Source: Spartobacteria bacterium (GTDB lineage Bacteria; Verrucomicrobiota; Verrucomicrobiia; Chthoniobacterales; Chthoniobacteraceae). From it: a DNA stretch of 15,923 nt. This document shows, in pieces, positions 6,596 through 13,716 of the stretch (position 1 is the stretch's first letter; every line of letters begins with the position of its first letter). The stretch lies in assembly GCA_025355595.1 (NCBI GenBank), contig JANXZI010000250.1:1-15923 (forward strand). Direction: 5' to 3'. The notes beneath the pieces were generated by a model, which did not search any database, was not told the DNA's origin, and was given only the letters and a program-made list of their open reading frames with translations. Made by a program: the position numbers and the translations under genes.

Positions 6596-8710
6596 CTACT
6601 GGCAACGGCGGAGCTGGCCGGTGATGACGGACTTCAGCGACTTGAGCGCGAGTTCCTGGACGCCAAACGGCTTGGTGATGAATTCGCTGCCGCCGCGCAG
6701 CGAGGATTTCACGCGGGTCTCGAGCGTGGTGTCGCCGGTGATGAAAAAGATCGGCGTCTCCTCGTACGCGTCCAGGGCGCGGATCTGCACGGCGAGGTCG
6801 AAGCCGCTGAGACCCGGCATGTGGACATCAAGGATGATGAGGTCGTGCCTTTGCGCGGTGAGGTCAGCGATCACCGTGCCGGAGTTGACCGTGTGACCGA
6901 CTTGGATGCCGACGAGTTCAAGCGCGGCCACCGCGGTGGCGCAGGTATTCGCATCATCGTCCACGACGTAGGCGCGGGTGTCGTCCAGATGGAGGCCCGC
7001 TTCGATGCCGGGATCGGAAAGCAGGAGCGCGATGAATTCGATGCCTTGGTTCAGCGTGCGCAGGGTGGACTGACTGATCTGGTCGGGCAGCTCCATGAGA
7101 TCGGCGAGCAGGTTCGCGAATGCCGTGCCGACGCGGTGCAGGACGGGGCGCTCCTGGGCCGCTGCGCGTTCGGTGATCGTGCGCGTGTGCGTCTCGATCT
7201 CGGCGAGGGGGCCGAGCTGCTGCTGGTCGCGTGTGAACGCCTGATAGCTGGTGCGCATCGCGGCGATCTTCTCGGAGGTGTGCGCTGTCGGCTGCGCCGG
7301 GACAATCGCCGGCACCGCGCGGATTTCCGGCGCTGGCGGCGGGCTCGCGGGCGCGGCGCGTTTGGCAAACTTCGCGTGGAGCCGCGCCTCGGCGAGGCTT
7401 GCGCTCAGCTCGCGGATTTCGCGATGCGCGTTTTCGAGCCGGGTATTGAGATCGATCATCGCGAGGCGGCGCTTTTCAAAATGGCTCTCCATGCTTTCCG
7501 GGGCGGCGGAGCTGGTGCCGCTGCTGTTCGCGGTGAGTGTGAGCACGAGGCGTTCGACCTCGGCGGACTGCTCGTTGAGCTGGGCCTCGAAGGCGATCGA
7601 ATTTTGCGCAAGCTGCTCACGCAGCATGTCGCGCTCCTGCGTGAGCAGGATGATGCGGGCCTGTTCCTCCGCCTCGGTCGGCGGAGCAGCATTGCCGGGT
7701 TGCGGCAATCCTTCCGAATCGGTGCGCAGTGCGGAAAGTTCGGCCGACAGCCTTGCTTCGTTTTCCGTGAGCGCCCTGTTTGTCTCCAGGGCGACGGCGA
7801 GCTGGTTTTGCAATTCCAGGGCCGTGCCTTCGAGATCGGCGGTGCTTTGCGCGTCAGCGCTGGCGGCGGCGGCTTCGAGGACGCCCTGGATGTCGGCGAG
7901 CTGCGCCTGGCTGTCGCGGGCGAGCTTCTCCGCAGCCTCGCGGGCGTAGCCGGCCTCGGCGAGCTGGTCTTCGAGATCGCTCACGCGCTGCGTCAGTTCC
8001 TTGATCTGCGCCGACATTCCGTCGCGCGCCTGCCGCAGCGAGGCGAGCTGCCCGGCCTGTTCGCCATCCGTTCTTTTTCTTGCGGCCGCGAGTTCCTGCC
8101 GGTTTTCGGCGAGGGTCTTTTGCATCTCCGCGATGGCCTTCTGTGCATCGGCAAAATTCTTCTTCGCGAGCGTGACCATCTCCATCGCCTTGTCCCGTTC
8201 GTCCTTGAGCAGATCGCGCTGGCGGTTTGCGGACTCGCGGAGGCGAAACGCCTCGGATCGCTGTTGGTCGGATTCCTCGAGCTGGCGCTGCAATTTTTTC
8301 CGCTCCCGCATCGCGGCATCGCGCTCCTCGCTCGCATCGCGCGCGTCGGCCTCCGCCTGCTTCACGCGCTGCTTCAGTTCGGAAATCGCCGGGCCGTACT
8401 GCGCCTGCTGCTCAGTGAGCATGTCACGCTCGCGGATGAGGGCCTTCATCTGGCCGCTGTTGGAAGTCCCGTTGCCGAGCTTTTCCTCCAGGTCGAGAAG
8501 CCTGCTCCGAAGCTTTTCGCTCTCCTCCTCGGCTTGGCGCTGGCGGCGGCGGGCTTCCCGCGCGGTGCCTTGCAGTTCCTCGATCAGATTCCGAATCTCC
8601 CTCGATGGATCGCGCTCCAGCGTGGGAAACTCTGCGGGCAGGCCGGCCATGGGCTCCGGTGGGGTGCCTGTGCCGGGAAACTCGGTAATCTTATGGGAAG
8701 CTGTGGCCAT
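6596..8710 (-). CDS. Long coiled-coil protein with C-terminal response-regulator receiver domain
   Basis: A 704-residue protein. Residues of about 38-450 are an almost unbroken coiled coil rich in Glu, Gln, Arg, Ala and Leu. A Pro/Ala linker (about 454-478) leads to a helical segment (about 479-570, with LLADLMELPDQISQSTLRTL). The last 127 residues are a receiver domain. Every receiver landmark is intact: the acidic pocket at 584-586 (VVDDD), the phospho-acceptor Asp628 in LDVHMPG, Thr658 in FITGD and Lys680 in ITKPF. There is no DNA-binding or enzymatic output domain, so phosphorylation probably changes the oligomer or partner binding of the coiled coil. No kinase gene is in view. The start at MATASHK (8710) is chosen over an ATG 16 codons upstream with a basic tail. 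No signal peptide or membrane segment is seen, so it is cytoplasmic. Confidence 0.85.
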   Translation of the reverse strand: MATASHKITEFPGTGTPPEPMAGLPAEFPTLERDPSREIRNLIEELQGTAREARRRQRQAEEESEKLRSRLLDLEEKLGNGTSNSGQMKALIRERDMLTEQQAQYGPAISELKQRVKQAEADARDASEERDAAMRERKKLQRQLEESDQQRSEAFRLRESANRQRDLLKDERDKAMEMVTLAKKNFADAQKAIAEMQKTLAENRQELAAARKRTDGEQAGQLASLRQARDGMSAQIKELTQRVSDLEDQLAEAGYAREAAEKLARDSQAQLADIQGVLEAAAASADAQSTADLEGTALELQNQLAVALETNRALTENEARLSAELSALRTDSEGLPQPGNAAPPTEAEEQARIILLTQERDMLREQLAQNSIAFEAQLNEQSAEVERLVLTLTANSSGTSSAAPESMESHFEKRRLAMIDLNTRLENAHREIRELSASLAEARLHAKFAKRAAPASPPPAPEIRAVPAIVPAQPTAHTSEKIAAMRTSYQAFTRDQQQLGPLAEIETHTRTITERAAAQERPVLHRVGTAFANLLADLMELPDQISQSTLRTLNQGIEFIALLLSDPGIEAGLHLDDTRAYVVDDDANTCATAVAALELVGIQVGHTVNSGTVIADLTAQRHDLIILDVHMPGLSGFDLAVQIRALDAYEETPIFFITGDTTLETRVKSSLRGGSEFITKPFGVQELALKSLKSVITGQLRRCQ

Positions 8711-8794
8711 GGGTGGCCGGCTGCCGTGGGAGACGGCAATCGGGCACTTCCTTTTCAAGCAAACGACGTGCCGAATGCGGCTGCGGTTTGGCGT

Positions 8795-9205
8795 TTACGT
8801 CACCCCGGCGACCTGGAAGCCGGCCCGCTCGAGAAAGGCGCGGATTTTCGCGGGCTGGTCGCCTTGCATTTCGATCGTGCGCTCCCGCACCGTTCCGCCG
8901 GTGCCGATCGCGTGGCGCAGTTCGCGCGCGAGATCGTTCAGCGCGGGTAGCGTCACGTTCGTCGGGAAATCGTGAATCACGATCACCGTCCGTCCGCCCC
9001 GGTGCGCGGTCTCGCGGCGGAGCACGACGCGACCGAGTTTTCGCGGCTTCACGGGCTCGTCGGCAGCGGACTTTGCCGGTGCTGGCGGTGGCGCGGGCGC
9101 GGGCGGCAGCGGGCCGAGATCGAGGCCGGACAGCGCCTGCCCCAGTCCTGAGAGTCCCTGCTGCGGCGGATTCACCGAGATTCGATTTTGTTTTTCCGGG
9201 CGCAT
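8795..9205 (-). CDS. yciH: SUI1/eIF1-like translation initiation factor (YciH family)
   Basis: A 136-residue protein. The first 55 residues are a flexible Gly/Pro/Ala-rich region (GPLPPAPAPPPAPAK); residues of about 56-136 form a SUI1 domain. The domain shows the family phrases HRGGRTVIVIHDF, GTGGTVRERTIEMQGDQ and a closing helix FLERAGFQV. Eukaryotic eIF1 and bacterial YciH act on the small ribosomal subunit to improve the fidelity of start selection; YciH has been linked to discrimination in initiation in E. coli. The Pro-rich extension is longer than in E. coli YciH. It lies 84 bp upstream of the coiled-coil receiver gene in the same direction and is divergent from the protease gene. Confidence 0.9.
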   Translation of the reverse strand: MRPEKQNRISVNPPQQGLSGLGQALSGLDLGPLPPAPAPPPAPAKSAADEPVKPRKLGRVVLRRETAHRGGRTVIVIHDFPTNVTLPALNDLARELRHAIGTGGTVRERTIEMQGDQPAKIRAFLERAGFQVAGVT

Positions 9206-9284
9206 GAGTTCGCGACCGTTTCGCCGCGAAATGCCCGTTTTACAATTCCAGAATCCAGACTAGCCTCCGCGCAGTCAGCGACCC

Positions 9285-10049
9285 ATGAACAGACCCACCC
9301 TGATCGCCAGCACACTCCTCGCGTATTTTTTCTGCGCGATCCCCGTGCTCGCGCAGGGCGTCGAAAATCCCGCGCCCATCGGTGCAGACGTGACCAAAAA
9401 AATGCCGTTCGCGATGGTCGGTCAGGCCATATTTCGCAGCGGGCAGTCGTGGTACCAGGGCAGCGGCACGGTCGTGCAATCGAAGAGCGTGCTCACCGCC
9501 GCGCACAACGTGTGGGATCCCGTGAATGGCTGGAGCACGAACGTGCAGTTCAACCGCGCACGCAGCGGTGCGGCCATCGCCTCGCGGACCTTTGCCAGCC
9601 GTCTCTACGTCTTCGGCAGCTACCGCACGGTCGCCGCGCGCTACGGGGCGGAATCGAGCCGCGCCTTCGCCAGCGACCTCGGCGGGCTGCGCTTCAATGT
9701 CGCGCCCGCCGCCGGTGCCTACGCCGGCTGGCGTGCGGATACGCGCTCGCTCGCCGCCGGAGCCCCGGTGCTGAGTCTCGGCTACGGCGCGGAATATCAC
9801 AGCGGAGACGAGCTGCTCGCCGTCCGCTCGGCCTCGGGATTCATCCCCGTGCTCGGCGCATTTTTGGAAAGTACGGCGCTCACTTTCGAAGGCGGCATGA
9901 GCGGCGGGCCGGTGCTCTCCGAAGTTGCGCCGGATGATTTTCGCGTCGTCGGAATCATCGTCGCCGGCTCGGTCACGCCACCCGCTGCCGGCATCCGCGC
10001 GCTCGATGCGGCAGGCGCGGCATTCCTCGCGACTTACCTCCGCTACTGA
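9285..10049 (+). CDS. Secreted trypsin-fold serine protease
   Basis: A 254-residue exported protein. Residues 1-23 are a signal peptide (hydrophobic core then VLA-QG). The mature part is a chymotrypsin-fold peptidase of the V8/glutamyl-endopeptidase type. The catalytic His74 lies in VLTAAHNVWD, the probable Asp131 in AFASDLGGLRF, and the nucleophile Ser206 in GGMSGGPVLS, in the correct order and spacing. The final segment (DFRVVGIIVAGS) is the usual last barrel strand. No pro-domain, PDZ domain or membrane anchor is present. It would act in the periplasm or outside the cell; the substrate is unknown. It is transcribed away from the SUI1 gene, with 79 bp between the two starts, and is followed by another exported or anchored protein after a repeat-containing gap. 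Confidence 0.85.
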   Translation: MNRPTLIASTLLAYFFCAIPVLAQGVENPAPIGADVTKKMPFAMVGQAIFRSGQSWYQGSGTVVQSKSVLTAAHNVWDPVNGWSTNVQFNRARSGAAIASRTFASRLYVFGSYRTVAARYGAESSRAFASDLGGLRFNVAPAAGAYAGWRADTRSLAAGAPVLSLGYGAEYHSGDELLAVRSASGFIPVLGAFLESTALTFEGGMSGGPVLSEVAPDDFRVVGIIVAGSVTPPAAGIRALDAAGAAFLATYLRY

Positions 10050-10075
10050 GGTTTTGCGGACTGTGAAGGAAGTCC

Positions 10076-10147
10076 GATTCCGCCTTGCGCAGAGGCATCG
10101 CGAAATTGTGAGACTCGGAATCCTTTGCGCCTCCGCGCCTTTGCGTG
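10076..10147. repeat. Second palindromic element with the 8-bp unit array
   Basis: On the minus strand three tandem units ACGCAAAG, GCGCGGAG and GCGCAAAG occupy 10123-10146. A single opposing unit GCGCAGAG lies at 10087-10094. An inverted pair, GATTCCG at 10076-10082 and CGGAATC at 10116-10122, forms an inner stem. The unit is the same degenerate 8-mer (RCGCRRAG) found at the edges of the 2158-2355 element. It fills most of the 135-bp gap between the protease and the next gene. Confidence 0.6.
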
Positions 10148-10184
10148 ACGCATTTCTTGCGAGGTCTTCCGAGGACTGACCGCC

Positions 10185-11294
10185 ATGCAAACTTCCCGCA
10201 TCATCCGATTCCTCGCACTGCTCGCGGTGCTGATCGTCGCGGGATATTTTCTCGGAAGGCACTTCGCCAAGCCGCGTGACGCCGCGGGCAAACCACAGCG
10301 CCCCGCTTCCGCGCGCGACACCGCGCCCGCTGCAAATCAATCCGAGGCCCGCGCGTTTTCCCCCGGCGATCTGCTTTCGCAAATTTTCGACCTCCTGCGC
10401 AACGGCAATCTCCAGCCCGGCGATCTCGCCGCGCTGCGCAGGATGCTCCTCGCCGCCGATCCGCACGAGGCGATGGCCGCGATTCTCGCGTTCCTTGCGA
10501 CGGGGCGCGACGCGCGGACGGGCGAGGCCTTCGGTATCCAGAAGGGCGGGGGACTCGCCGCGGCGCCGACCTTCCGTGTGATGCTGCTCGACATGCTCGG
10601 ACGCATCGCACGCGACGCGGGCAGCGACGACGCGCTCACCTTTTCCAAAGCGCTGCTCACGCGAAAGACTTCGGCGGACGAATGGGCCATCGCGCTGCGC
10701 AACGTCGCCTGGGCTGCACCGGAGGATCGCGCATTTCTCGCCGCGAAAATGCACGAGATGCTCGCCTACCAGCCGTGGCGTCAGCAGCCGGGCGCGGGAT
10801 TTCTCGAGGCGTTCGATGTGATCGTCTTCACGCGCGACGTGACCTTTGCCGCCGACCTCGCCGCGATGGCGACGAGCGAGGACGACGCGACCCGGCGCGC
10901 CGCCGCCGCCGCGATGGATCGCCTCAGCGAGATGGCTCCGCTCGACGTGATGAACTACCTCAACAGCCACCCGGTGGAATTCGCCGACCGTCCGTTCCTC
11001 CGAGCGGATTATTTTTCCAAGGCCGATCTCTCGCAGCCCCAGCAGCGGCAGGCCGTGGAGGCGTACCTCGCGCGCGCCGATGTCGCCGTCGCTGAAAAGG
11101 ACAAGCTGCTCGCCGTCTTCGCGAGTCCCGGCAGTTTCGTCGGCGACACGCTCGTCACGGAGCCCGCCCCCGCGGACGATCCGCCGCAGCGCACCGCCGG
11201 CCTGCGCGCAGCCGTCGGCGAGTGGCTGAAGGGAAACCGCTTCCCCGATCTCGCGAATGCGCTCGGGCAGCTCCAGCAGCGCCTCGCGGAGTAG
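10185..11294 (+). CDS. Membrane-anchored alpha-helical protein of unknown function
   Basis: A 369-residue protein with one N-terminal hydrophobic segment (about residues 6-24, FLALLAVLIVAGYFLG), then a Pro/Ala/Arg linker to about residue 55. The remainder is almost wholly alpha-helical, with repeated Ala/Leu-rich helices (DLAALRRMLLAADPHEAMAAIL, AADLAAMATSEDDATRRAAAAA). This reads like a HEAT- or TPR-type solenoid without a clear repeat consensus. The anchor puts the solenoid on the outer face of the inner membrane or, if cleaved, in the periplasm. I do not recognise a family. It follows the protease gene on the same strand after 135 bp holding a repeat, so co-transcription is possible but unproved. 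Its stop is 4 bp from the end of the convergent folB. Confidence 0.7.
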   Translation: MQTSRIIRFLALLAVLIVAGYFLGRHFAKPRDAAGKPQRPASARDTAPAANQSEARAFSPGDLLSQIFDLLRNGNLQPGDLAALRRMLLAADPHEAMAAILAFLATGRDARTGEAFGIQKGGGLAAAPTFRVMLLDMLGRIARDAGSDDALTFSKALLTRKTSADEWAIALRNVAWAAPEDRAFLAAKMHEMLAYQPWRQQPGAGFLEAFDVIVFTRDVTFAADLAAMATSEDDATRRAAAAAMDRLSEMAPLDVMNYLNSHPVEFADRPFLRADYFSKADLSQPQQRQAVEAYLARADVAVAEKDKLLAVFASPGSFVGDTLVTEPAPADDPPQRTAGLRAAVGEWLKGNRFPDLANALGQLQQRLAE

Positions 11295-11298
11295 CTGT

Positions 11299-11658
11299 TC
11301 ACCGTTCGCGCCGCATCCGCACGCCGGTGAACTCCGCCTCCGGCATGAAAAATTTCCGCAGCTCGATCTCGACGGCGTTGATGCCAAACCGGTGCAGCAG
11401 CAGTGCGGCGATTTCCTCCGCGAGCGTCTCGATGAGCATGCGCTCGCCAGTCGCGGCATGCGCTTTCACGAGTTGCGCGACTTCCGCGTAGTCCACTGTG
11501 AGCCCGAGCCGGTCACGTATTTCGCCGAAAGTGCGCGTCGGTTCCAGCACGATGGAGATGAGCAGGCGCTGCGGCTGGCTGCGCTCCGCTTCCGTCGCGC
11601 CGATGCGCGTGGAAAGCTCAAGCCGCGAAATGAGAATCTGATCGGGAGTCTGGGCCAT
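11299..11658 (-). CDS. folB: Dihydroneopterin aldolase
   Basis: A 119-residue protein, the usual length for FolB. The enzyme converts 7,8-dihydroneopterin to 6-hydroxymethyl-7,8-dihydropterin and glycolaldehyde in folate synthesis, as a cytoplasmic octamer. The opening DQILISRLELSTRIGATEAE matches the family (I-L-x2-x-G-x2-E). Active-site landmarks are present: Tyr58 in VDYAEV, Glu77 in IETLAEEIA and Lys102 in ELRKF. The start at 11658 gives a normal length; longer readings run into dciA. It lies 20 bp after dciA and is convergent with the plus-strand helical protein gene. No other folate gene is in the window. Confidence 0.92.
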   Translation of the reverse strand: MAQTPDQILISRLELSTRIGATEAERSQPQRLLISIVLEPTRTFGEIRDRLGLTVDYAEVAQLVKAHAATGERMLIETLAEEIAALLLHRFGINAVEIELRKFFMPEAEFTGVRMRRER

Positions 11659-11678
11659 AGCCTGCTCGAATTCTGCTG

Positions 11679-12035
11679 CTAGCCCACGCGGAATTTCACA
11701 TCCCGCACCGCGCGCCCGAAGGTCTTCTTCAGCTTCGCAAGGATGTCCGAGCGCAGCGTGCGATCCAGCTCGTAGAGCATCGTGGGCTGGAGGACGCGGA
11801 TGTGCAGCACGCCTTCCACGAGGCGCTGCGGGGCCGAATGCTGCGCGATGAACGGGCCGACGATTTCCTGCCACGCGCGCAGGATTTCCTCCTCGCGCAC
11901 GCGCTTCCCGAGGCCGAGTTGCGCGATTACTTTCTCCAGAACGCCCGAGATGGGCTTCGAGGTGTCCTGCGTGAATCCCCGGTCGGGCAGGCCGCGCCAG
12001 TCAGCGAGGACTTTGGAGCGGAGCTGCGGGTTCAT
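11679..12035 (-). CDS. dciA: DciA-type (DUF721) helicase-loading protein
   Basis: A 118-residue protein of the DUF721 family. The hallmark phrases are present: AWQEIVGPFIAQHSAP (about residues 54-69), EGVLHIRVLQPTMLYEL (74-90), and the final VRDVKFRVG. In bacteria without DnaC or DnaI, DciA interacts with the replicative helicase DnaB and helps load it at the origin. The N-terminal 45 residues are less conserved, as usual for the family. It sits between the ferredoxin gene and folB, separated from the ferredoxin by a 93-bp AT-rich palindrome that may isolate the two transcripts. Confidence 0.88.
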   Translation of the reverse strand: MNPQLRSKVLADWRGLPDRGFTQDTSKPISGVLEKVIAQLGLGKRVREEEILRAWQEIVGPFIAQHSAPQRLVEGVLHIRVLQPTMLYELDRTLRSDILAKLKKTFGRAVRDVKFRVG

Positions 12036-12037
12036 GG

Positions 12038-12130
12038 GGAATTTAAGATTTGCGATTTGTGATTTCAGATTTTTCCAACACTTCGGGAGAGAGGAAAAAT
12101 CTTAAATCCTAAATCTGAAATCTTAAATCC
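12038..12130. repeat. AT-rich inverted repeat built from 7-bp units
   Basis: The left arm (12038-12076) and right arm (12093-12130) are near-perfect inverse copies separated by a 16-nt loop. Each arm contains about four tandem heptamers of the form GATTTNN (left: GATTTGC, GATTTGT, GATTTCA, GATTTTT; right, read on the other strand: GATTTCA, GATTTAG, GATTTAA, GATTTTT). Its AT content contrasts sharply with the GC-rich flanks. It occupies the whole gap between dciA and the ferredoxin gene and could fold as a long hairpin in either RNA strand. Confidence 0.8.
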
Positions 12131-12132
12131 GC

Positions 12133-12366
12133 TTACTCGCCGTCGCTGCCGATCGCCTCGACCGGGCAGCCTTCCATCGCCTCTTTGCAGAGCTTCTCCT
12201 CGTCGGGATTCTCCGGCTGCTTGTAGAGGAAGCTGTGTCCGCCGTCGTCGTTGCGCTTGAAATTGGCGGGCGCGGTCTCGCGGCAGAGGTCGCAGTCAAT
12301 GCACTGGTCATCCACGTAGAATTTGCCGCTGACGTTTTCGGGATACTTGTTTGCTTGGTCGGCCAT
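12133..12366 (-). CDS. Single-cluster [4Fe-4S] ferredoxin
   Basis: A 77-residue acidic protein. The cluster ligands are Cys22, Cys25 and Cys28 in CIDCDLCRETAP and Cys67 in GCPVEAIG. The position where a two-cluster ferredoxin has its fourth cysteine of the first motif is Ala32, so only one [4Fe-4S] cluster is expected. Cys60 is left over and might be free. Such ferredoxins carry single electrons between soluble enzymes in the cytoplasm. It is divergent from the coproheme decarboxylase gene, with 125 bp between start codons, which would allow shared regulation by iron or oxidative stress; no Fur-like operator was recognised. Confidence 0.92.
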   Translation of the reverse strand: MADQANKYPENVSGKFYVDDQCIDCDLCRETAPANFKRNDDGGHSFLYKQPENPDEEKLCKEAMEGCPVEAIGSDGE

Positions 12367-12399
12367 GGTCGGATTTGGGCGGCGAAAGTAGCGGTCACG

Positions 12400-12423
12400 T
12401 TCCGTTCGGCAACGGAATTTTTT
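12400..12423 (+). terminator. Hairpin plus T-run in the hemQ leader (terminator-like)
   Basis: TTCCGTT pairs with AACGGAA across a CGGC loop to give a 7-bp stem, followed at once by six T residues, in the plus-strand orientation. The geometry is that of an intrinsic terminator. It is located between the divergent ferredoxin and hemQ genes, about 68 nt before the hemQ start, with no plus-strand gene just upstream. It could act as an attenuator in the hemQ leader or be a chance structure. Confidence 0.4.
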
Positions 12424-12491
12424 CCGGGAAGATTCCAGTGGTGATCAGTCGCCGTCTTCGGATACTCACGGGCGAAAGCACCGATTTTCCC

Positions 12492-13316
12492 ATGACCGAC
12501 GAACCCGCTCCCAAACTCGTTTCTGCCGAAGGCTGGCATGTGCTGCATCTTTTCTACACGGTCGAGCACGGACAGTGGTCGCTGCTCTCGCCGGAAGAGA
12601 AATTGCGCGCCCGCACGAACCTCAGCGATCTCATCGAGGAAATCCGCGGGACCGAGGGCTGCCAGATTCTCACCTTCTCGATGGTCAGCCCGAAGGCCGA
12701 CCTCGGCTTCATGCTGCTCTGCGCGGACCTGCACGACGCGAACCGCATCGAGAAGCGCCTCACCCTTTCACTCGGGCCGGATGTGCTCACGCCGACCTAC
12801 AGCTTTTACTCGATGACCGAGCGCAGCGAATACACCTCGACCGAGGAGGAATACATCGCGGAACTCACCGGCAAAGGCACCGCGCCCGGCACGCCGGAGC
12901 ACGACAAGGCGCTCGGCGAATGGCGCACGCGCATCGAGCACTACCTCCAGCACCGGCTCTACCCCGTGCTCCCGCCGTGGGAGGCGATGTGCTTTTACCC
13001 GATGTCGAAACGCCGCGGCACCGGCGACCAGAACTGGTACGCGCTCACGCACGGGCAGCGGAAGGAACTCATGGGCGGCCACGCGCGCGTCGGCCGCAAG
13101 TGGGCGGGAAAAATCCTCCAACTCATCACCGGCTGCACGGGCCTCGACGACTGGGAGTGGGGCGTGACGCTCCTCGCACACGACCCGATCGACCTGAAGG
13201 GCATCGTGTATGAAATGCGTTTCGATGAAGTGACGCACCGCTTCGGCGAGTTCGGCGACTTCTACGTCGGCCTCCAGTTGCCGATGGATGAAATTTTCCG
13301 CCGGCTGATCCTGTGA
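12492..13316 (+). CDS. hemQ: Coproheme decarboxylase (HemQ/ChdC, chlorite dismutase superfamily)
   Basis: A 274-residue protein that decarboxylates coproheme III to haem b in the coproporphyrin-dependent haem pathway. Diagnostic segments are Tyr169 in CFYPMSKRR (the catalytic tyrosine), His197 in MGGHARVGR (the proximal haem ligand), ILQLITGCTGLDDWEWGVTL and KGIVYEMRFDE. At the distal position there is Gln210, as in coproheme decarboxylases, and not the arginine of chlorite dismutases. An acidic insert at about residues 113-150 (EYTSTEEEYIAEL and onward) is longer than in Firmicutes proteins. The start MTDEPAPK at 12492 is chosen because the protein fold begins soon after; a frame open to 12351 would run into the divergent ferredoxin gene. 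No other haem gene is present nearby. Confidence 0.92.
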   Translation: MTDEPAPKLVSAEGWHVLHLFYTVEHGQWSLLSPEEKLRARTNLSDLIEEIRGTEGCQILTFSMVSPKADLGFMLLCADLHDANRIEKRLTLSLGPDVLTPTYSFYSMTERSEYTSTEEEYIAELTGKGTAPGTPEHDKALGEWRTRIEHYLQHRLYPVLPPWEAMCFYPMSKRRGTGDQNWYALTHGQRKELMGGHARVGRKWAGKILQLITGCTGLDDWEWGVTLLAHDPIDLKGIVYEMRFDEVTHRFGEFGDFYVGLQLPMDEIFRRLIL

Positions 13317-13322
13317 GCCGCG

Positions 13323-13544
13323 CTACCGGCTGGTCACCGTGAGCCGGATGAAGAGTTTCTGATTCGTGCCGACGGGCACACTGAAGGTGTGTGTGCTGCC
13401 ACTGCCGGATTCTGCGATGGGCGTCCAAGTCGCCGACGTGAGATCCGCCTTCCACTCCGCGCCGAACGTCACGCCGCTGACGCCCGCAAGCTGCGTGAAA
13501 GTGATCACGTAGTTGCCTCCGATATTCTGCGGCTGCGGAAGCAT
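13323..13544 (-). pseudogene. C-terminal remnant of a large surface/exported protein
   Basis: The minus-strand frame ending at 13323 encodes about 70 residues of coherent beta-strand sequence: NIGGNYVITFTQLAGVSG, VTFGAEWKADLTSATWTPI, SGSGSTHTFSVPVG and KLFIRLTVTSR before the stop. This resembles the C-terminal domain of very large repetitive surface proteins common in Verrucomicrobiota. The similarity is from memory and unverified. Upstream on the same strand the frame becomes incoherent, so only the tail of the gene seems to survive. It is convergent with hemQ, whose stop is 6 bp away. Confidence 0.5.
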
Positions 13545-13661
13545 CCCGGCAGCCACTGGTGGTGCGTCGCGTGAGCAATCCGGGCGGCACTCCGACGATT
13601 TCCGCGAATTTCCTGCTGGGGACAAGTGGCATCTCGGGTCCGCCACTGAATGCTGCTTCGT
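13545..13661 (+). pseudogene. Possible plus-strand protein fragment
   Basis: A plus-strand frame ending with TGA near 13661 reads QPLVVRRVSNPGGTP, then TISANFLLGTSGISGPPLNAAS. The composition is protein-like and recalls segments of secreted repeat proteins, but there is no start codon in a sensible place and no upstream continuation. Together with the opposing remnant at 13323-13544, it suggests debris from rearranged surface-protein genes filling the 411-bp gap between hemQ and larE. The assignment is weak. Confidence 0.25.
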
Positions 13662-13716
13662 GAGGATCGAATCCACAGCGCAGGCATCAGCCAACTCTCC
13701 GAAACGGCGATTGCCC

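Noticed and set aside
6056..8950. A 964-codon open frame on the plus strand opposite the coiled-coil gene
   Set aside because: Its translation is rich in Arg, Gly and Ala without domain features, and it is antisense to two well-supported genes. Long antisense frames are expected in GC-rich coding DNA.
9239..9266. A possible sigma-70 promoter (TTTACA, 16 nt, TAGCCT) before the protease gene
   Set aside because: The -10 box matches only three of six consensus positions and many such sites occur by chance.
9240..11459. A 739-codon minus-strand frame opposite the protease and helical-protein genes
   Set aside because: The plus-strand genes have a signal peptide, a catalytic triad and a membrane anchor; the antisense frame has none of these and low-complexity Arg/Glu composition.
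12367..12491. A Fur-type operator shared by ferredoxin and hemQ
   Set aside because: No 19-bp GATAAT-like inverted sequence could be found in the interval.
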